Part shown: in pieces, positions 8,758 to 17,033 of the stretch
Layout of the letters: every line of letters begins with the position of its first letter
Numbering within the stretch: position 1 is the first letter of the stretch
DNA from: Caldilineae bacterium
GTDB taxonomy: Bacteria > Chloroflexota > Anaerolineae > Epilineales > Epilineaceae
NCBI GenBank assembly: GCA_020634625.1
Contig: JACKBJ010000005.1
Coordinates: 1 to 64,000, forward strand
Direction: 5' to 3'
Length of the DNA: 64,000 bases
Notes under the pieces: model-generated
Seen by the model: the letters and a program-made list of their open reading frames with translations, nothing else
Databases searched by the model: none
What the model was told of the DNA's origin: nothing
Made by a program: the position numbers and the translations under genes

Positions 8758-9930
8758 CTATTGCAGGTAGTTCAGCAAGACCGCGCGGCGCTTGGGATGG
8801 CGCAGCTTGCCCAAGGCCTCCTGCTCGATCTGCCGGATTCGCTCGCGGGTCAGGTTGAACTTCTTGCCAACCTCCTTGAGCGTATGGGGCTGTCCGTTGT
8901 CCAGGCCGAAGCGCAATCGCAGGATGCGGGCCTCGCGGGCGGTGAGGCATTGCAGCAGGTCGTCGAGGTCGTGCTGCAGGAGCTGGTAGGCGGCCTCTTC
9001 GAGCGGATCGGGCGAGTCGCCGTCCTCGATGAAGTGCCCCAGCTCGGAGTCCTTCTCCTCGCCGACCGGCTTCTCGAGCGAGATGCTGCGACGCGAGACG
9101 CGCAGCATCTGGCGCACCTTGGCTTCGGGCACCTCCATGCGAATGGCGATCTCGGCCGGGGTCGGCCGTCGGCCCAGGTCCTGCTCCATGGCCTGGGCGA
9201 TGGCGAAGAGCTTGCGGATGCGATCGCTCATGTGCACCGGGACGCGGATGGTGCGGCCTTGATTGGCCAGCGCGCGCGTGATGGCCTGACGGATCCACCA
9301 GGTCGCGTAGGTGCTGAACTTGTAGCCCCGGCTGTAGTCGAACTTGTCGGCGGCCTTCATCAGGCCGACGTTTCCCTCCTGGATCAAGTCGAGGAAGGGC
9401 ACGCCCTGGCCGCGATACTTCTTGGCCATGCTGATGACGAGCCGGCTGTTGGCCTTCACCAAGTGGTCCCAGGCCGCCTGCCCATCGTGGTGGGCACGGT
9501 CGAGCTCGCGTCGATCCGCGTCGCTCAGCGACGGGCTCAGAAGCAGCTGCTCGTCGGCCAGGCGGCCCCGCTCGATCCGCTTGGCCAGGGCCACCTCCTC
9601 CTCGCGGGTGAGCAGGGGCACCGAGCCGACCTCGCGGAAGTAGAGGCTGATCGTGTCGTCGCTGTCGATGCCGTCGAGGCTGACCGGCCGGGTATCGACG
9701 AGCTCGTCGATGGCTTCCTCGGCCTCCAGCGACTCGCCCTCGCGATAGAGCTCGATGTCGGCCGCGTCGAGATGCCCGGCGACCATCTCCAGGACCCGTG
9801 GGTCATCCTCGGCTTCCGGCAGCCGCTCGATCACGTCACTCTCGGTGACGAAGCCTCGCTCGTGTCCCAGGATGAACAGCTGCGGCAAGGCGTCCGTGAT
9901 GGCGGATTGGACCTCGTGCTCGAGCGCCAA
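8758..9930 (-). CDS. rpoD: Primary RNA polymerase sigma factor (sigma-70, RpoD/SigA)
   Basis: All sigma-70 regions are visible in order: an N-terminal region 1.1-like helical domain, region 1.2 (DDTISLYFREVG), region 2 (DLIQEGNVGLMKA and FSTYATWWIRQAI), region 3, and region 4 with LTREAR-type helices ending TRERIRQIEQEALGKLRHP. At about 390 aa it is short but complete. There is no ATG near the start. TTG 9930 lies 13 nt after AAAGGA; TTG 9957 abuts a GGAGGG; an ATC at 9936 has the best spacing. A consensus promoter at 10054-10083 limits the start to downstream of about 10047. Confidence 0.93.
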   Translation of the reverse strand: MALEHEVQSAITDALPQLFILGHERGFVTESDVIERLPEAEDDPRVLEMVAGHLDAADIELYREGESLEAEEAIDELVDTRPVSLDGIDSDDTISLYFREVGSVPLLTREEEVALAKRIERGRLADEQLLLSPSLSDADRRELDRAHHDGQAAWDHLVKANSRLVISMAKKYRGQGVPFLDLIQEGNVGLMKAADKFDYSRGYKFSTYATWWIRQAITRALANQGRTIRVPVHMSDRIRKLFAIAQAMEQDLGRRPTPAEIAIRMEVPEAKVRQMLRVSRRSISLEKPVGEEKDSELGHFIEDGDSPDPLEEAAYQLLQHDLDDLLQCLTAREARILRLRFGLDNGQPHTLKEVGKKFNLTRERIRQIEQEALGKLRHPKRRAVLLNYLQ

Positions 9931-10053
9931 GGTGATGACCGTATCCTTTCGCTGCAACCCTCCGCGGCGACCTGCGCGCCAAATGAAGCCAACGGGGCGT
10001 GCCTGCCAGGGGCCGTGGACGATCTTGGTGGGAAGGAATAAACCGGCTGGGCG

Positions 10054-10083
10054 ATTATACCCCGCCGCGCTTCGGCGCGTCAA
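10054..10083 (-). promoter_or_regulatory. Sigma-70 promoter of rpoD
   Basis: On the minus strand TTGACG (10078-10083) and TATAAT (10054-10059) are separated by 18 bp. This is one of the best housekeeping promoters in the window and predicts a leader of about 115 nt. Confidence 0.8.
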
Positions 10084-10130
10084 GATGACCCCTCAACCCT
10101 CCCGAGGCCGGCATGGATCGGGGGCCGGCA

Positions 10131-10139
10131 TGATATAAT
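10131..10139 (+). promoter_or_regulatory. Extended -10 promoter of ruvA, apparently leaderless
   Basis: TGATATAAT is a perfect TGn-TATAAT extended -10. It ends 7 nt before the ruvA ATG and no -35 is evident, so the mRNA should start at or next to the start codon. Confidence 0.65.
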
Positions 10140-10146
10140 CCGCCGC

Positions 10147-10740
10147 ATGATCGCAAGACTGCGCGGCACGGTGCTGGCCATCGAGCCATCGGCCATCGTT
10201 CTGGATGTCGCCGGGGTGGGCTATCGCGTGCATGTTCCCGGCAGCCAGCTGGCCGAGCTGGGGCCGGTCGGCGGCGAGGCGGTCCTGCACACCTACCTGC
10301 ATGTGCGCGAGAACGAGATGGAGCTCTTCGGCGCCGTCGATGCCGCGACCCTCGGCCTCTTCAAGCAGCTGCTCAAGGTCACCGGCATCGGTCCGAAGGT
10401 CGCGCTGGCGGTGCTCTCGACCCTGGACGCGACGGCGCTGCGTCACGCGATCCTGGCCGAGGACGTGTCGCGCCTGACCGAGGTGCCCGGCATCGGGCGC
10501 AAGACGGCCCAGCGCATCGTGCTCGACCTCAAGGGCCGGCTCGAGGCCGAGGGCCTGGCCCTGCCCGAGGGCGTGCCGGGCGCCGGCGGCCCGACCGGCC
10601 CGGCCGAGGACGACGCCGTGGCGGCGCTCGTCTCCTTGGGCTACAACCGGGGCGAGGCCCGGCGAGCCCTGGCGGCGATCGATCCCGGCCTGGCGCTCGA
10701 GGCCCGCATCGTCGCGGCCCTGCAGGCGCTCTCCAGCTGA
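10147..10740 (+). CDS. ruvA: Holliday junction branch migration protein RuvA
   Basis: The 197-aa product has the usual RuvA length and three domains: an N-terminal OB fold (1-63) beginning MIARLRGTV, tandem helix-hairpin-helix motifs (VTGIGPKVALAVL and VPGIGRKTAQRIV, about 70-130), and a C-terminal domain that binds RuvB (about 150-197, with ALVSLGYNRGEA). RuvA tetramers hold four-way junctions while RuvB drives branch migration. No ruvB or ruvC is adjacent. There is no ribosome binding site; a TATAAT lies just upstream. Confidence 0.96.
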   Translation: MIARLRGTVLAIEPSAIVLDVAGVGYRVHVPGSQLAELGPVGGEAVLHTYLHVRENEMELFGAVDAATLGLFKQLLKVTGIGPKVALAVLSTLDATALRHAILAEDVSRLTEVPGIGRKTAQRIVLDLKGRLEAEGLALPEGVPGAGGPTGPAEDDAVAALVSLGYNRGEARRALAAIDPGLALEARIVAALQALSS

Positions 10741-10858
10741 ACGCGACGGGCTCATCATGGAGCCGGTCTTGTAGTATACTGTCCCCTGGCGCGGGGTCTT
10801 TGGCTGGCGCCCTCGTCGAACCGCAATCATTGGCTCCACCTCCAGAGGAGAACCTGCC

Positions 10859-11257
10859 ATGACCTATGTCATCACGAACCTCTGCACCCGCGAGGGCGAC
10901 TGCGTCGAGGTCTGTCCCGTAGACTGCATCATCCCCTCGGCGAAGGGCTCCGAGCTCTTCAACGACTACCCGCTGCTGTACATCGATCCGGATGTCTGCA
11001 TCGACTGCGGCGCCTGTGTGCCGGCCTGTCCGCCCGAGGCGATCTTCCCCGACTTCGAGGTGCCGGACGACCAGGAGTTCATGACCGAGGTCAACGCCAC
11101 GTTCTTCGAGGCGCTCGGCGCGCCCACCTGGGACTTCGACCTGGAGGAGCAGCGTGGGATGCCGGAGGGCTGGCCCCGGCCAGTGCCCGGCTCGGCCACC
11201 TTCGACGCCGATCGCGAGGCCTTCCTGGCCAAGCTGCCCGCGTCGCACCGCGGCTAG
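10859..11257 (+). CDS. Seven-iron (3Fe-4S/4Fe-4S) ferredoxin
   Basis: The 132-aa product carries C9, C15, C19, C23 and then C47xxC50xxC53xxxC57, the spacing of Azotobacter FdI-type ferredoxins that bind one [3Fe-4S] and one [4Fe-4S] cluster. The sequence DCVEVCPVDC is characteristic. A C-terminal tail of about 55 residues beyond the clusters is typical of the longer members. The start has AGAGGAG 8 nt upstream, and TATACT at 10775-10780 is the likely -10. It is a soluble electron carrier; its partners are not visible nearby. Confidence 0.93.
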   Translation: MTYVITNLCTREGDCVEVCPVDCIIPSAKGSELFNDYPLLYIDPDVCIDCGACVPACPPEAIFPDFEVPDDQEFMTEVNATFFEALGAPTWDFDLEEQRGMPEGWPRPVPGSATFDADREAFLAKLPASHRG

Positions 11258-11314
11258 GGTCGCGGCCGGGCCCCGCCAGGGTCCGGATTCGCCCGATCAT
11301 CGTCAGAGACGACG

Positions 11315-11342
11315 AAGCGCCCGGCCGATCGGCCGGGCGCTT
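11315..11342. terminator. Bidirectional hairpin terminator
   Basis: A perfect 28-base palindrome (14-bp arms) followed by TTTCGC on the plus strand sits between the convergent ferredoxin and glycosyltransferase genes. Confidence 0.85.
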
Positions 11343-11365
11343 TCGCATGGACCGAGCCCGAGGGC

Positions 11366-12622
11366 TCAGAGCATCGACTGCCAGGGCAGGTAGGCGATCC
11401 AGCGCTCGACGAGGTGGGGCTTGGTCTCCAGGAAGACCTCGGCCTGGGCCTGGATCGCGTCTTCGACGGCGGTCCACGGCTGGCCTTCGAGCTCGTGCAG
11501 CATCGTCGCCTTGCGTGCGTAGTACAGCGGCAGCAGCGACAGCGCCACTTTGTCCGGATCGCCTTCGCCGCGGTTGTAGACGACCGAGAAGTCGGCCACC
11601 GTCCGGGCCCAGGCGTCGACCGGATAGGAGGGCTGGTCGGCTTCCAGCAAGCGGTCGATGAGCTCGCGTTGGTCGGCGTCCAGGATGCTGTCGATGTTGC
11701 GCCGGTAGCGCTTGACGCCCTTGCGGAAGCCGTCCCAGAGCGTCTGGCGGGTGATGGGCACGGGATCCGGGTCGAGGTGGTCGATCGTGCCCCAGGTCGG
11801 AACCGGCATCACCCGTCCGATCTCGGGCCAGACCCGACGGTGGATCGACATCATCCGGAACATGGTGCCCACGATCTGCATGAACTTGGGCTCGAAGCCG
11901 ACGGTCGGATCCTTGAAGTCGTGGGTCTTGGTGCCCAGCGGGGCCTGGTACAGGCGCCAGCCGGCGTTGATGGCGACCGAGACCATCCAGATGTGGATGC
12001 CGAAGCGGGCCACGTCGGTCTCCCAGACGTCCTTGGACAGGAAGCCCTTCCAGGCCAGCGGCGTCAACGCGACCTCGCCGCCGAGCGGCTGGCGCACGTC
12101 GCGTCCGTACAAGGCCCGCGTGAGCGGGTAGGCGATCATGTCGTTGATCGTCACCTCGTGTCGATCGCGGGTGTAGAGCGGGCTGACGTAATCGGCCTCG
12201 CCGGCCAGCACCGGGCCGAGCAGGCGCTCCACCCAATCGGGCGAGACCGAGCGCACGTCGGCGTCGACGATGGCGCAGGCCTTCGCGTCGAGGCGATCGG
12301 CGACCTCCAGGATGGCGCGGATGGCGCTGCCCTTGCCGGTGATGCCCACATAGGGTGCGATGAGCGAGCCGATACCCGTCGGCAGCACGGTGTTGCGCGC
12401 GATGTCGATGGTGTCGTCGGTGGAGCCGCCGTCGGAGACGACCACCAGAGCTTTGAGGTCGGGGTAGTGCTGTCGCAGCCCCTCACCCAGCGAGGTCATC
12501 ACGCTGCCGATGGTCCGGCTGTTCTTGTAGGTGGGCAGCCCGACCACGATGTCGACCGGGGAACGGCCGTGAAGGCGCCGGATCACGGAAGGGTCGAGCG
12601 CGCTGTCCTGCTGGGTCGTCAT
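11366..12622 (-). CDS. Family 2 glycosyltransferase
   Basis: The 418-aa product has a GT-A fold: VVGLPTYKNSRTIGSV at the N-terminus, SDGGSTDDT for nucleotide-sugar binding, and IVDADVRS with the metal-binding acidic motif, followed by a long C-terminal region resembling bacterial synthases of glycosylated small molecules and cell-surface glycans. No transmembrane segment is obvious. The start at ATG 12622 precedes the first strand by about 25 residues; a weak GACGAGG lies upstream. It follows the solute-binding lipoprotein by 59 bp on the same strand. The acceptor is unknown. Confidence 0.85.
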   Translation of the reverse strand: MTTQQDSALDPSVIRRLHGRSPVDIVVGLPTYKNSRTIGSVMTSLGEGLRQHYPDLKALVVVSDGGSTDDTIDIARNTVLPTGIGSLIAPYVGITGKGSAIRAILEVADRLDAKACAIVDADVRSVSPDWVERLLGPVLAGEADYVSPLYTRDRHEVTINDMIAYPLTRALYGRDVRQPLGGEVALTPLAWKGFLSKDVWETDVARFGIHIWMVSVAINAGWRLYQAPLGTKTHDFKDPTVGFEPKFMQIVGTMFRMMSIHRRVWPEIGRVMPVPTWGTIDHLDPDPVPITRQTLWDGFRKGVKRYRRNIDSILDADQRELIDRLLEADQPSYPVDAWARTVADFSVVYNRGEGDPDKVALSLLPLYYARKATMLHELEGQPWTAVEDAIQAQAEVFLETKPHLVERWIAYLPWQSML

Positions 12623-12681
12623 CGTTGTGCCTCGTCGATCAGTGCGGTTGTGGGAGAGGAAGGAGGGCTCGACGCGTAGGT

Positions 12682-13926
12682 TCAGGGACCCAGCAGCCGA
12701 GACGCGGCGGTGGCCGCGCCGGCACCGCCGGCCAGATCGGCGCCGGCCTGCGCCCAGCCGGCACGCCAGCTGCTGTCGCCGTCGACGAGGATCGCCGCGT
12801 CGAGCTGGGCTTCGAGGTCGTCGAGATAGTCGGCCTCCGGGGCCGGGTCGAGCGTGCTGGACAGGACCCGCTGCCAGTCGGCACGGCGCGCCGGCAGCCA
12901 GCCGGCGGCGACCACCGGTCCGGCCTGGAAGGCGTCGGCCAGCTGGCTGGCGATCAGGGTCGCTTCGGCCTGGCGCTCGGGGGCCGGGCCGGTGACGACC
13001 AGCGCCCAACCCCAGGCCAGGGCCGGGACCGGTCCGGCGCTGCCGGGCAGCGGCGCCCAGGTCATGCCGGGGTAGCCGGCCTGGCTGTCGACGACCGACC
13101 CGGCGTCGACGATGGCCAGCGGCGGATCGCTGGCCGCAAAGCTGTTCCAGGCGGCGCGCGGCGAGCTGCCGTTGTCCGGTCGGCGCAGCCAGCCGGCGGC
13201 GAGGCCATCGGCCAGGGCCTCGAAGGCGCTCTGAAGCGCGTCCGGATCGACCGCCGGCAGGTCGGCGAGGCTGCCGCCGAACCCGGCGTAGACGGCCAGC
13301 AGCGGCGCCAGGTCGGGGACCGTGCTGCCCCCGAGCGGCAGGATCAAGGGTTGGATGCCCGAACGCTCCAAGGCATCCCAGGTTTCGGGCGGCGTCACGT
13401 TGCGGCCGATGGTCTGGAGCAGGTCGACCGCCAGGGGCAGGGCCCAGGTCTGCTCACCGTCATGGGCGCGATCCGCGGCGAAGGCAAAGGCGGCCTCGGC
13501 CCGATCGCCCGTCAGGGGCAGCGGCTTGATCAGGCCCTCGGCGCGCGCAGCGCGCAAGCTGCCCAGGGGCAGCACCATCAGATCGGGCAAGCGTTCGGGC
13601 GCCGCATTCACGGTCGAGCGCAAGACGGCCTCGATGCCGGCGCTGCCATAGGCCGGTTTGACCACCACCTCGACCGGGGGGGCCGAGGGCAGGCCCTCCA
13701 GGATCGCGTTGACGAGCCCGGCCGAGCCGGGCTCGCCGGGCTCGAGGGCATCGACCCACCACAGCGAGATCGGCGTGGCGGTCGAGACCGGCGCCGCATC
13801 GGTGACCGGGGCCGTGCCGGAGCCCGGGGGCGGGTCGGTCGGGGCCGGCGTGACCTCGCTGCCGGCGGAGCAGGCGACGAGCGCGAGCGCGATCCAGGCG
13901 GTGCACGATCGACGGCAGCGTCGCAT
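12682..13926 (-). CDS. Extracellular solute-binding lipoprotein
   Basis: The 414-aa product starts with a lipoprotein signal (MRRCRRSCTAWIALALVAC, lipobox LVAC), then a Pro/Thr spacer and a two-lobed binding-protein fold of the family 1 type (segments such as LPDLMVLPLGSL, WALPLAVDLLQ and WAPLPGSAGPVPALAWGWA). Such proteins deliver sugars or other small solutes to ABC importers, but no permease or ATPase gene is adjacent. ATG 13968 in the same frame is an alternative start; neither has a ribosome binding site. Confidence 0.8.
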   Translation of the reverse strand: MRRCRRSCTAWIALALVACSAGSEVTPAPTDPPPGSGTAPVTDAAPVSTATPISLWWVDALEPGEPGSAGLVNAILEGLPSAPPVEVVVKPAYGSAGIEAVLRSTVNAAPERLPDLMVLPLGSLRAARAEGLIKPLPLTGDRAEAAFAFAADRAHDGEQTWALPLAVDLLQTIGRNVTPPETWDALERSGIQPLILPLGGSTVPDLAPLLAVYAGFGGSLADLPAVDPDALQSAFEALADGLAAGWLRRPDNGSSPRAAWNSFAASDPPLAIVDAGSVVDSQAGYPGMTWAPLPGSAGPVPALAWGWALVVTGPAPERQAEATLIASQLADAFQAGPVVAAGWLPARRADWQRVLSSTLDPAPEADYLDDLEAQLDAAILVDGDSSWRAGWAQAGADLAGGAGAATAASRLLGP

Positions 13927-14049
13927 TGGGGCCGGGGCGGTCGGGCGCAGGGCAGGCAACGGAATCATCGGGGTTGGGGGCGCCTCGAGACGCGATCGGA
14001 CGACCGAATGGCCCGCGATGCGGCGGAGCCGAAGCCGAAAGACCGCGCC

Positions 14050-14055
14050 ATTATA
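14050..14055 (-). promoter_or_regulatory. -10 element upstream of the solute-binding protein gene
   Basis: A perfect TATAAT on the minus strand, giving a start about 75-115 nt before the possible start codons. A -35 is not clear. Confidence 0.5.
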
Positions 14056-14075
14056 CATAGGGCCGGGCGCAAGCG

Positions 14076-14095
14076 AAAAACGCTTTACATAAAGC
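14076..14095 (-). terminator. Small terminator behind the FAD oxidoreductase
   Basis: The palindrome GCTTTATGTAAAGC (14082-14095) is followed by GTTTTT on the minus strand. It begins at the last base of the stop codon. The stem is short and AT-rich, so it may be weak. Confidence 0.5.
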
Positions 14096-15387
14096 TAGGC
14101 CTGGCCGATGCGCGCCGCGACCTGCCGCCCGAGCTCGACCGCGTAGTTGGTGCCGCGGTCCCAGGGGTAGACCTGGGTCATCGAGGCCAGGTAGAGCCCC
14201 GGGATCGGCGTCTCGAGCGGCGGGATGCGCGCCGAGAAGCCCGGTTCGACCACCGGTTGCGCGTAGCGGGCTCGCTGCAGCCAGCTGCGCCGCAGCCAGC
14301 TGGCGTCGAAGTCCGGGTTGATGCGTGCCAGGGACGGTAGCCACTCGTCCAGGATGGCCTCGGGCGTCATGTCGAAATAGCGGTGGTCGGCGGGCAGGTA
14401 GTCGCCGACGTAGACCAGATGCTCGCCGCCGTAGCGTGCCGCGGGGGCGAAGTTGGTGTGCTCCACGCAGGCCAGGAAGGGAAAGTCGCGCTTGTCCATG
14501 CTGAGCCAGTAGACCCGGTCCATCAACGGCCGGTCCAGCGACAGCAGGGCGACGACGGCGCCCAGGTAGGGCAGCCCCTCCAGCCCGGCCAGGTAGTCGG
14601 CCGGCAGCCCGGGCGCCATGCGGGCCAGGAGCTGCGGGCCGGTGGTGACGATCACCCGGTCGTAGGTTCGGGTCTCGCCGGCGGCGGTCAGGCGCAGGCC
14701 GCCCGCCTCGTCCGCTTCGATGCGCTCGACCGGGACGCCGTAGCGCAGCCCTCCGCCGCGTTCGAGCAGACCCTCGACCATGCGGTCGGCAAAGGCCTGG
14801 AACCCGCCCGCGTAGTACATCAGCTTGGGGGTGCGCGACTTGAGCCTGGCCCAGAGCCAGCTCATCGGAATCCGATCGGCGTGGGCGCCGAACTTGCCCG
14901 ACAGGAGCGGGTCGAAGACGGTCTCGAAGGCCGCCCGGCCCATCCAGCGTCGCAGCCAGGCACGGGCGGTGACCCGCTCCAGGGGCCGCCAGTCCGGCAG
15001 GACCTTGAGCCAGGCGATGCAGAGGCCCAGACGCAGGCGATCCACCAAGGGGATGACCGGGAAGCGCAGCACCGGCAGCACGCCGTCGAGCGCATAGGCC
15101 TTGCCAGCGACGAACTGGGCCGTCACCGGGTCCAGCGTCAGGATGCGGTCGGCCACCCCCAGCTCCTCGGCCAGGCGCTTGATCTCGGCGTCCGAGGTGA
15201 ACCAGTGGTGGTAGAAGTGCTCCAGGGTCCAGTCCCAGGACGGATCGCGATAGCCGGCCGCCAGGCCGCCCGGTTGGTCGCCGGCTTCGTAGACGGTGAC
15301 CCGATGCCCCTTCCCGGCCAGGTCCCAAGCCGCCGCCAGGCCGGCGAATCCGGCGCCGACCACCGCCACCTCGAGCGGCCGGCTCAT
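14095..15387 (-). CDS. FAD-dependent amine oxidase-like oxidoreductase
   Basis: The 430-aa product begins with a dinucleotide-binding motif VVGAGFAGLAAAW (about 9-21) followed by VYEAGDQPGGLAAGY, the FAD pattern of the flavin amine oxidase / protoporphyrinogen oxidase superfamily, and ends with PIPGLYLASMTQVYPWDRGTN, the second FAD contact. Its ATG overlaps the stop of the flippase-like gene by four bases (ATGA), so the two are translationally coupled. Together with the glycosyltransferase downstream this suggests envelope lipid or glycan work, but the substrate is not identifiable from sequence. Confidence 0.85.
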   Translation of the reverse strand: MSRPLEVAVVGAGFAGLAAAWDLAGKGHRVTVYEAGDQPGGLAAGYRDPSWDWTLEHFYHHWFTSDAEIKRLAEELGVADRILTLDPVTAQFVAGKAYALDGVLPVLRFPVIPLVDRLRLGLCIAWLKVLPDWRPLERVTARAWLRRWMGRAAFETVFDPLLSGKFGAHADRIPMSWLWARLKSRTPKLMYYAGGFQAFADRMVEGLLERGGGLRYGVPVERIEADEAGGLRLTAAGETRTYDRVIVTTGPQLLARMAPGLPADYLAGLEGLPYLGAVVALLSLDRPLMDRVYWLSMDKRDFPFLACVEHTNFAPAARYGGEHLVYVGDYLPADHRYFDMTPEAILDEWLPSLARINPDFDASWLRRSWLQRARYAQPVVEPGFSARIPPLETPIPGLYLASMTQVYPWDRGTNYAVELGRQVAARIGQA

Positions 15388-16397
15388 GCCCGTTCCTCGT
15401 TCGAGGCCGCCGTGACCTCGCGCTCGGCCTGGCTGACGCTGATGTGCGAGCGCCAGAGGTAGAAGGCGCCCAGCAGGGTCACCGGCAGCCACAGCGCGGC
15501 GTGAAGCACCAGGGTGTAGGCCGAGGCGATGGCCTGCGGAACGCCGGCGGCCTGCAGGATCTTGATCCCGGGCAGGTCGAAGGTCCCGGCATAGCCCGGC
15601 GCGGCCGGGATGGTGGTCATCAGGTTGACCACCCCGTTCATCAGCATCAGGGTGAAGAAGCTGACCTGGAAGTCGAAGGCGTGCATCACGAACCAGTACT
15701 TGCCGGTCTCGAAGAGCCAGACCAGCACGCTGGTGCCGAAGATCATGAAGACCTCGCGGCCGCGCGCCAGGCTCTCGAGGCCGTCGAGAAAGCGATCGGC
15801 CAGGCCCAGCACCCGAGTCTGCAGGCCGCTGGGCACGAGGCGCCGCACGAGGGGCGTGTACAGCGATCGGGCGGTGGCCGGGCGCGAGGCCAGGCTCAGG
15901 AAGACCAGCAAGGCGACCACGAAGAGCGCCGTGAAGCCGATGACCAGGCCACGGAAGTTGCCCAGCTCGCCGTGCAGCTCGACGAAGGGCAGCGCCGCGA
16001 AGACGAACAGCAGCATGGTCAGGCCGTCGAAGAGGCGCTCGATCAGCACCGTGGCCAGGCTCGAGCTGATGCGTACGCCGAACTCGCGCTTGAGCACGTA
16101 GCTCCGCAGCACCTCGCCGGCGCGGGCGGGGTAGATGTTGTTGCCCATGTAGCCGATGCAGACGATGCGGAAGAGCGGGTACATCGGGACGTTCTTCAGA
16201 TGGCGCAGCATGTAGTGCCAGCGCCAGGTGCGGGCCCAGACGCCGAGGAAGTAGACGGCGATGCCGGGGATGAGCCAGCCATAGCGCGCCCCTTGAAGGG
16301 CTTCGACGAAGTGATCGAGCTTCAGACCGCGCAGGGCCAGGTAGACGAAGACGGCGCTGACCGCGATGCCGAGGATCAAGCGCCAGCGGGATCGCAT
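15384..16397 (-). CDS. Flippase-like integral membrane protein (LPG synthase TM / UPF0104 family)
   Basis: The 337-aa product has about eight hydrophobic segments and family motifs: WRWHYMLRHL, GYMGNNIYPARAGEVLRSY, TVLIERLFDGLT and PAAPGYAGTFDLPG. This is the transmembrane domain of lysylphosphatidylglycerol synthases and of flippase-like AglD2 proteins, without the catalytic C-terminal domain. ATG 16397 follows CCGGAG at 6 nt. A minus-strand TATGAT at 16456-16461 is the likely -10. It is coupled to the FAD oxidoreductase by an ATGA overlap. Probably moves or organises a lipid; substrate unknown. Confidence 0.85.
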   Translation of the reverse strand: MRSRWRLILGIAVSAVFVYLALRGLKLDHFVEALQGARYGWLIPGIAVYFLGVWARTWRWHYMLRHLKNVPMYPLFRIVCIGYMGNNIYPARAGEVLRSYVLKREFGVRISSSLATVLIERLFDGLTMLLFVFAALPFVELHGELGNFRGLVIGFTALFVVALLVFLSLASRPATARSLYTPLVRRLVPSGLQTRVLGLADRFLDGLESLARGREVFMIFGTSVLVWLFETGKYWFVMHAFDFQVSFFTLMLMNGVVNLMTTIPAAPGYAGTFDLPGIKILQAAGVPQAIASAYTLVLHAALWLPVTLLGAFYLWRSHISVSQAEREVTAASNEERA

Positions 16398-16518
16398 GGC
16401 GGGCTCCGGAGAACGAGGGGCGGGTAGCCGCGGATGGGTCGGCCAACGGCCGGCAATCATACACCAGGATGGATCCGGCGTCGCGGCCTCGGGGTCACGG
16501 GCGGCTCCGGCAAAGAGA

Positions 16519-16550
16519 GACGCGGCCGGGTAACGGGACCCGGCCGCGTC
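16519..16550 (-). terminator. Hairpin terminator behind the SWIM-like gene
   Basis: Perfect 13-bp arms around a 6-nt loop, followed on the minus strand by TCTCTTTG, 27 nt after the stop of the small gene. Confidence 0.7.
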
Positions 16551-16576
16551 CTTGGCGATCGTCGTCGCCGGCGCCG

Positions 16577-16816
16577 CTAGGGGGCCGTGGGCAGCATCTC
16601 GCCGAGCACGCGCTCGACGGCCATGATGTGCGGATGGAATCCCGGATCGTCCACCACCTCGCCGTCGCAGGACCAGGTGCCGTTGTCGTAGGCCACGAGG
16701 TGCGTGCGGTGGTCGCCGTCGAGCGTGACCGTGAACTGGTTGAAGTGGAAGCGCTGGTGCTCCTGCGAGTAGCGTACGGCCTTCTCGACGTTTCCGATCA
16801 TCGAAGAATGCATCAT
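16577..16816 (-). CDS. Small SWIM-zinc-finger-like protein with altered metal site
   Basis: The 79-aa product starts MMHSSMIGNVEKAVRY; AAGGAGATTGGAG lies just upstream. It resembles small proteins I recall from this phylum that share MIG..EKA..Y, a strand such as FTVTLDGDHRTH, and a CxC...CxH SWIM-type zinc site followed by MALER. Here the site reads WSCDGE...GFHPHIMAVER, so one cysteine is kept, one is lost and one is replaced by histidine. Metal binding is therefore uncertain. The gene has its own promoter and a structured leader. Function unknown. Confidence 0.65.
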   Translation of the reverse strand: MMHSSMIGNVEKAVRYSQEHQRFHFNQFTVTLDGDHRTHLVAYDNGTWSCDGEVVDDPGFHPHIMAVERVLGEMLPTAP

Positions 16817-16889
16817 CGGGTCTCCAATCTCCTTGCGGGTAATGAAGGACGGACGGTCAGCGGCAACGGCCATCGCGAAGCGCCCAGGC

Positions 16890-16980
16890 ACGAAAAAGCG
16901 CGCAACGACGATGTCGTGCGCGCTTCGCGAGCTTGCTTGGATGCCCCTCGGGCCGGCCCGAGGGCCGCTGGAGTTACCAT
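16890..16980 (-). ncRNA. Structured leader or small RNA ending in an intrinsic terminator
   Basis: A transcript from the promoter at 16987-17015 would start near 16980, fold a perfect 10-bp stem (16945-16964), then a 13-bp stem with one bulge (16896-16925) followed by TTTTT. The SWIM-like ORF starts 75 nt further on. The element could be an attenuator for that gene, a free RNA of about 90 nt, or simply the rsmI terminator. An alternative pairing of 16920-16929 with 16874-16883 would disrupt the terminator stem. Confidence 0.45.
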
Positions 16981-16986
16981 GGCCGG

Positions 16987-17015
16987 AGTATATGCCGCGC
17001 GACCGGGCGAGTCAA
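16987..17015 (-). promoter_or_regulatory. Sigma-70 promoter upstream of the SWIM-like gene
   Basis: On the minus strand TTGACT (17010-17015) and TATACT (16987-16992) are 17 bp apart, between the rsmI stop and the terminator-like hairpin. Confidence 0.75.
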
Positions 17016-17033
17016 GGCGTTTTCGTCGCGGGC

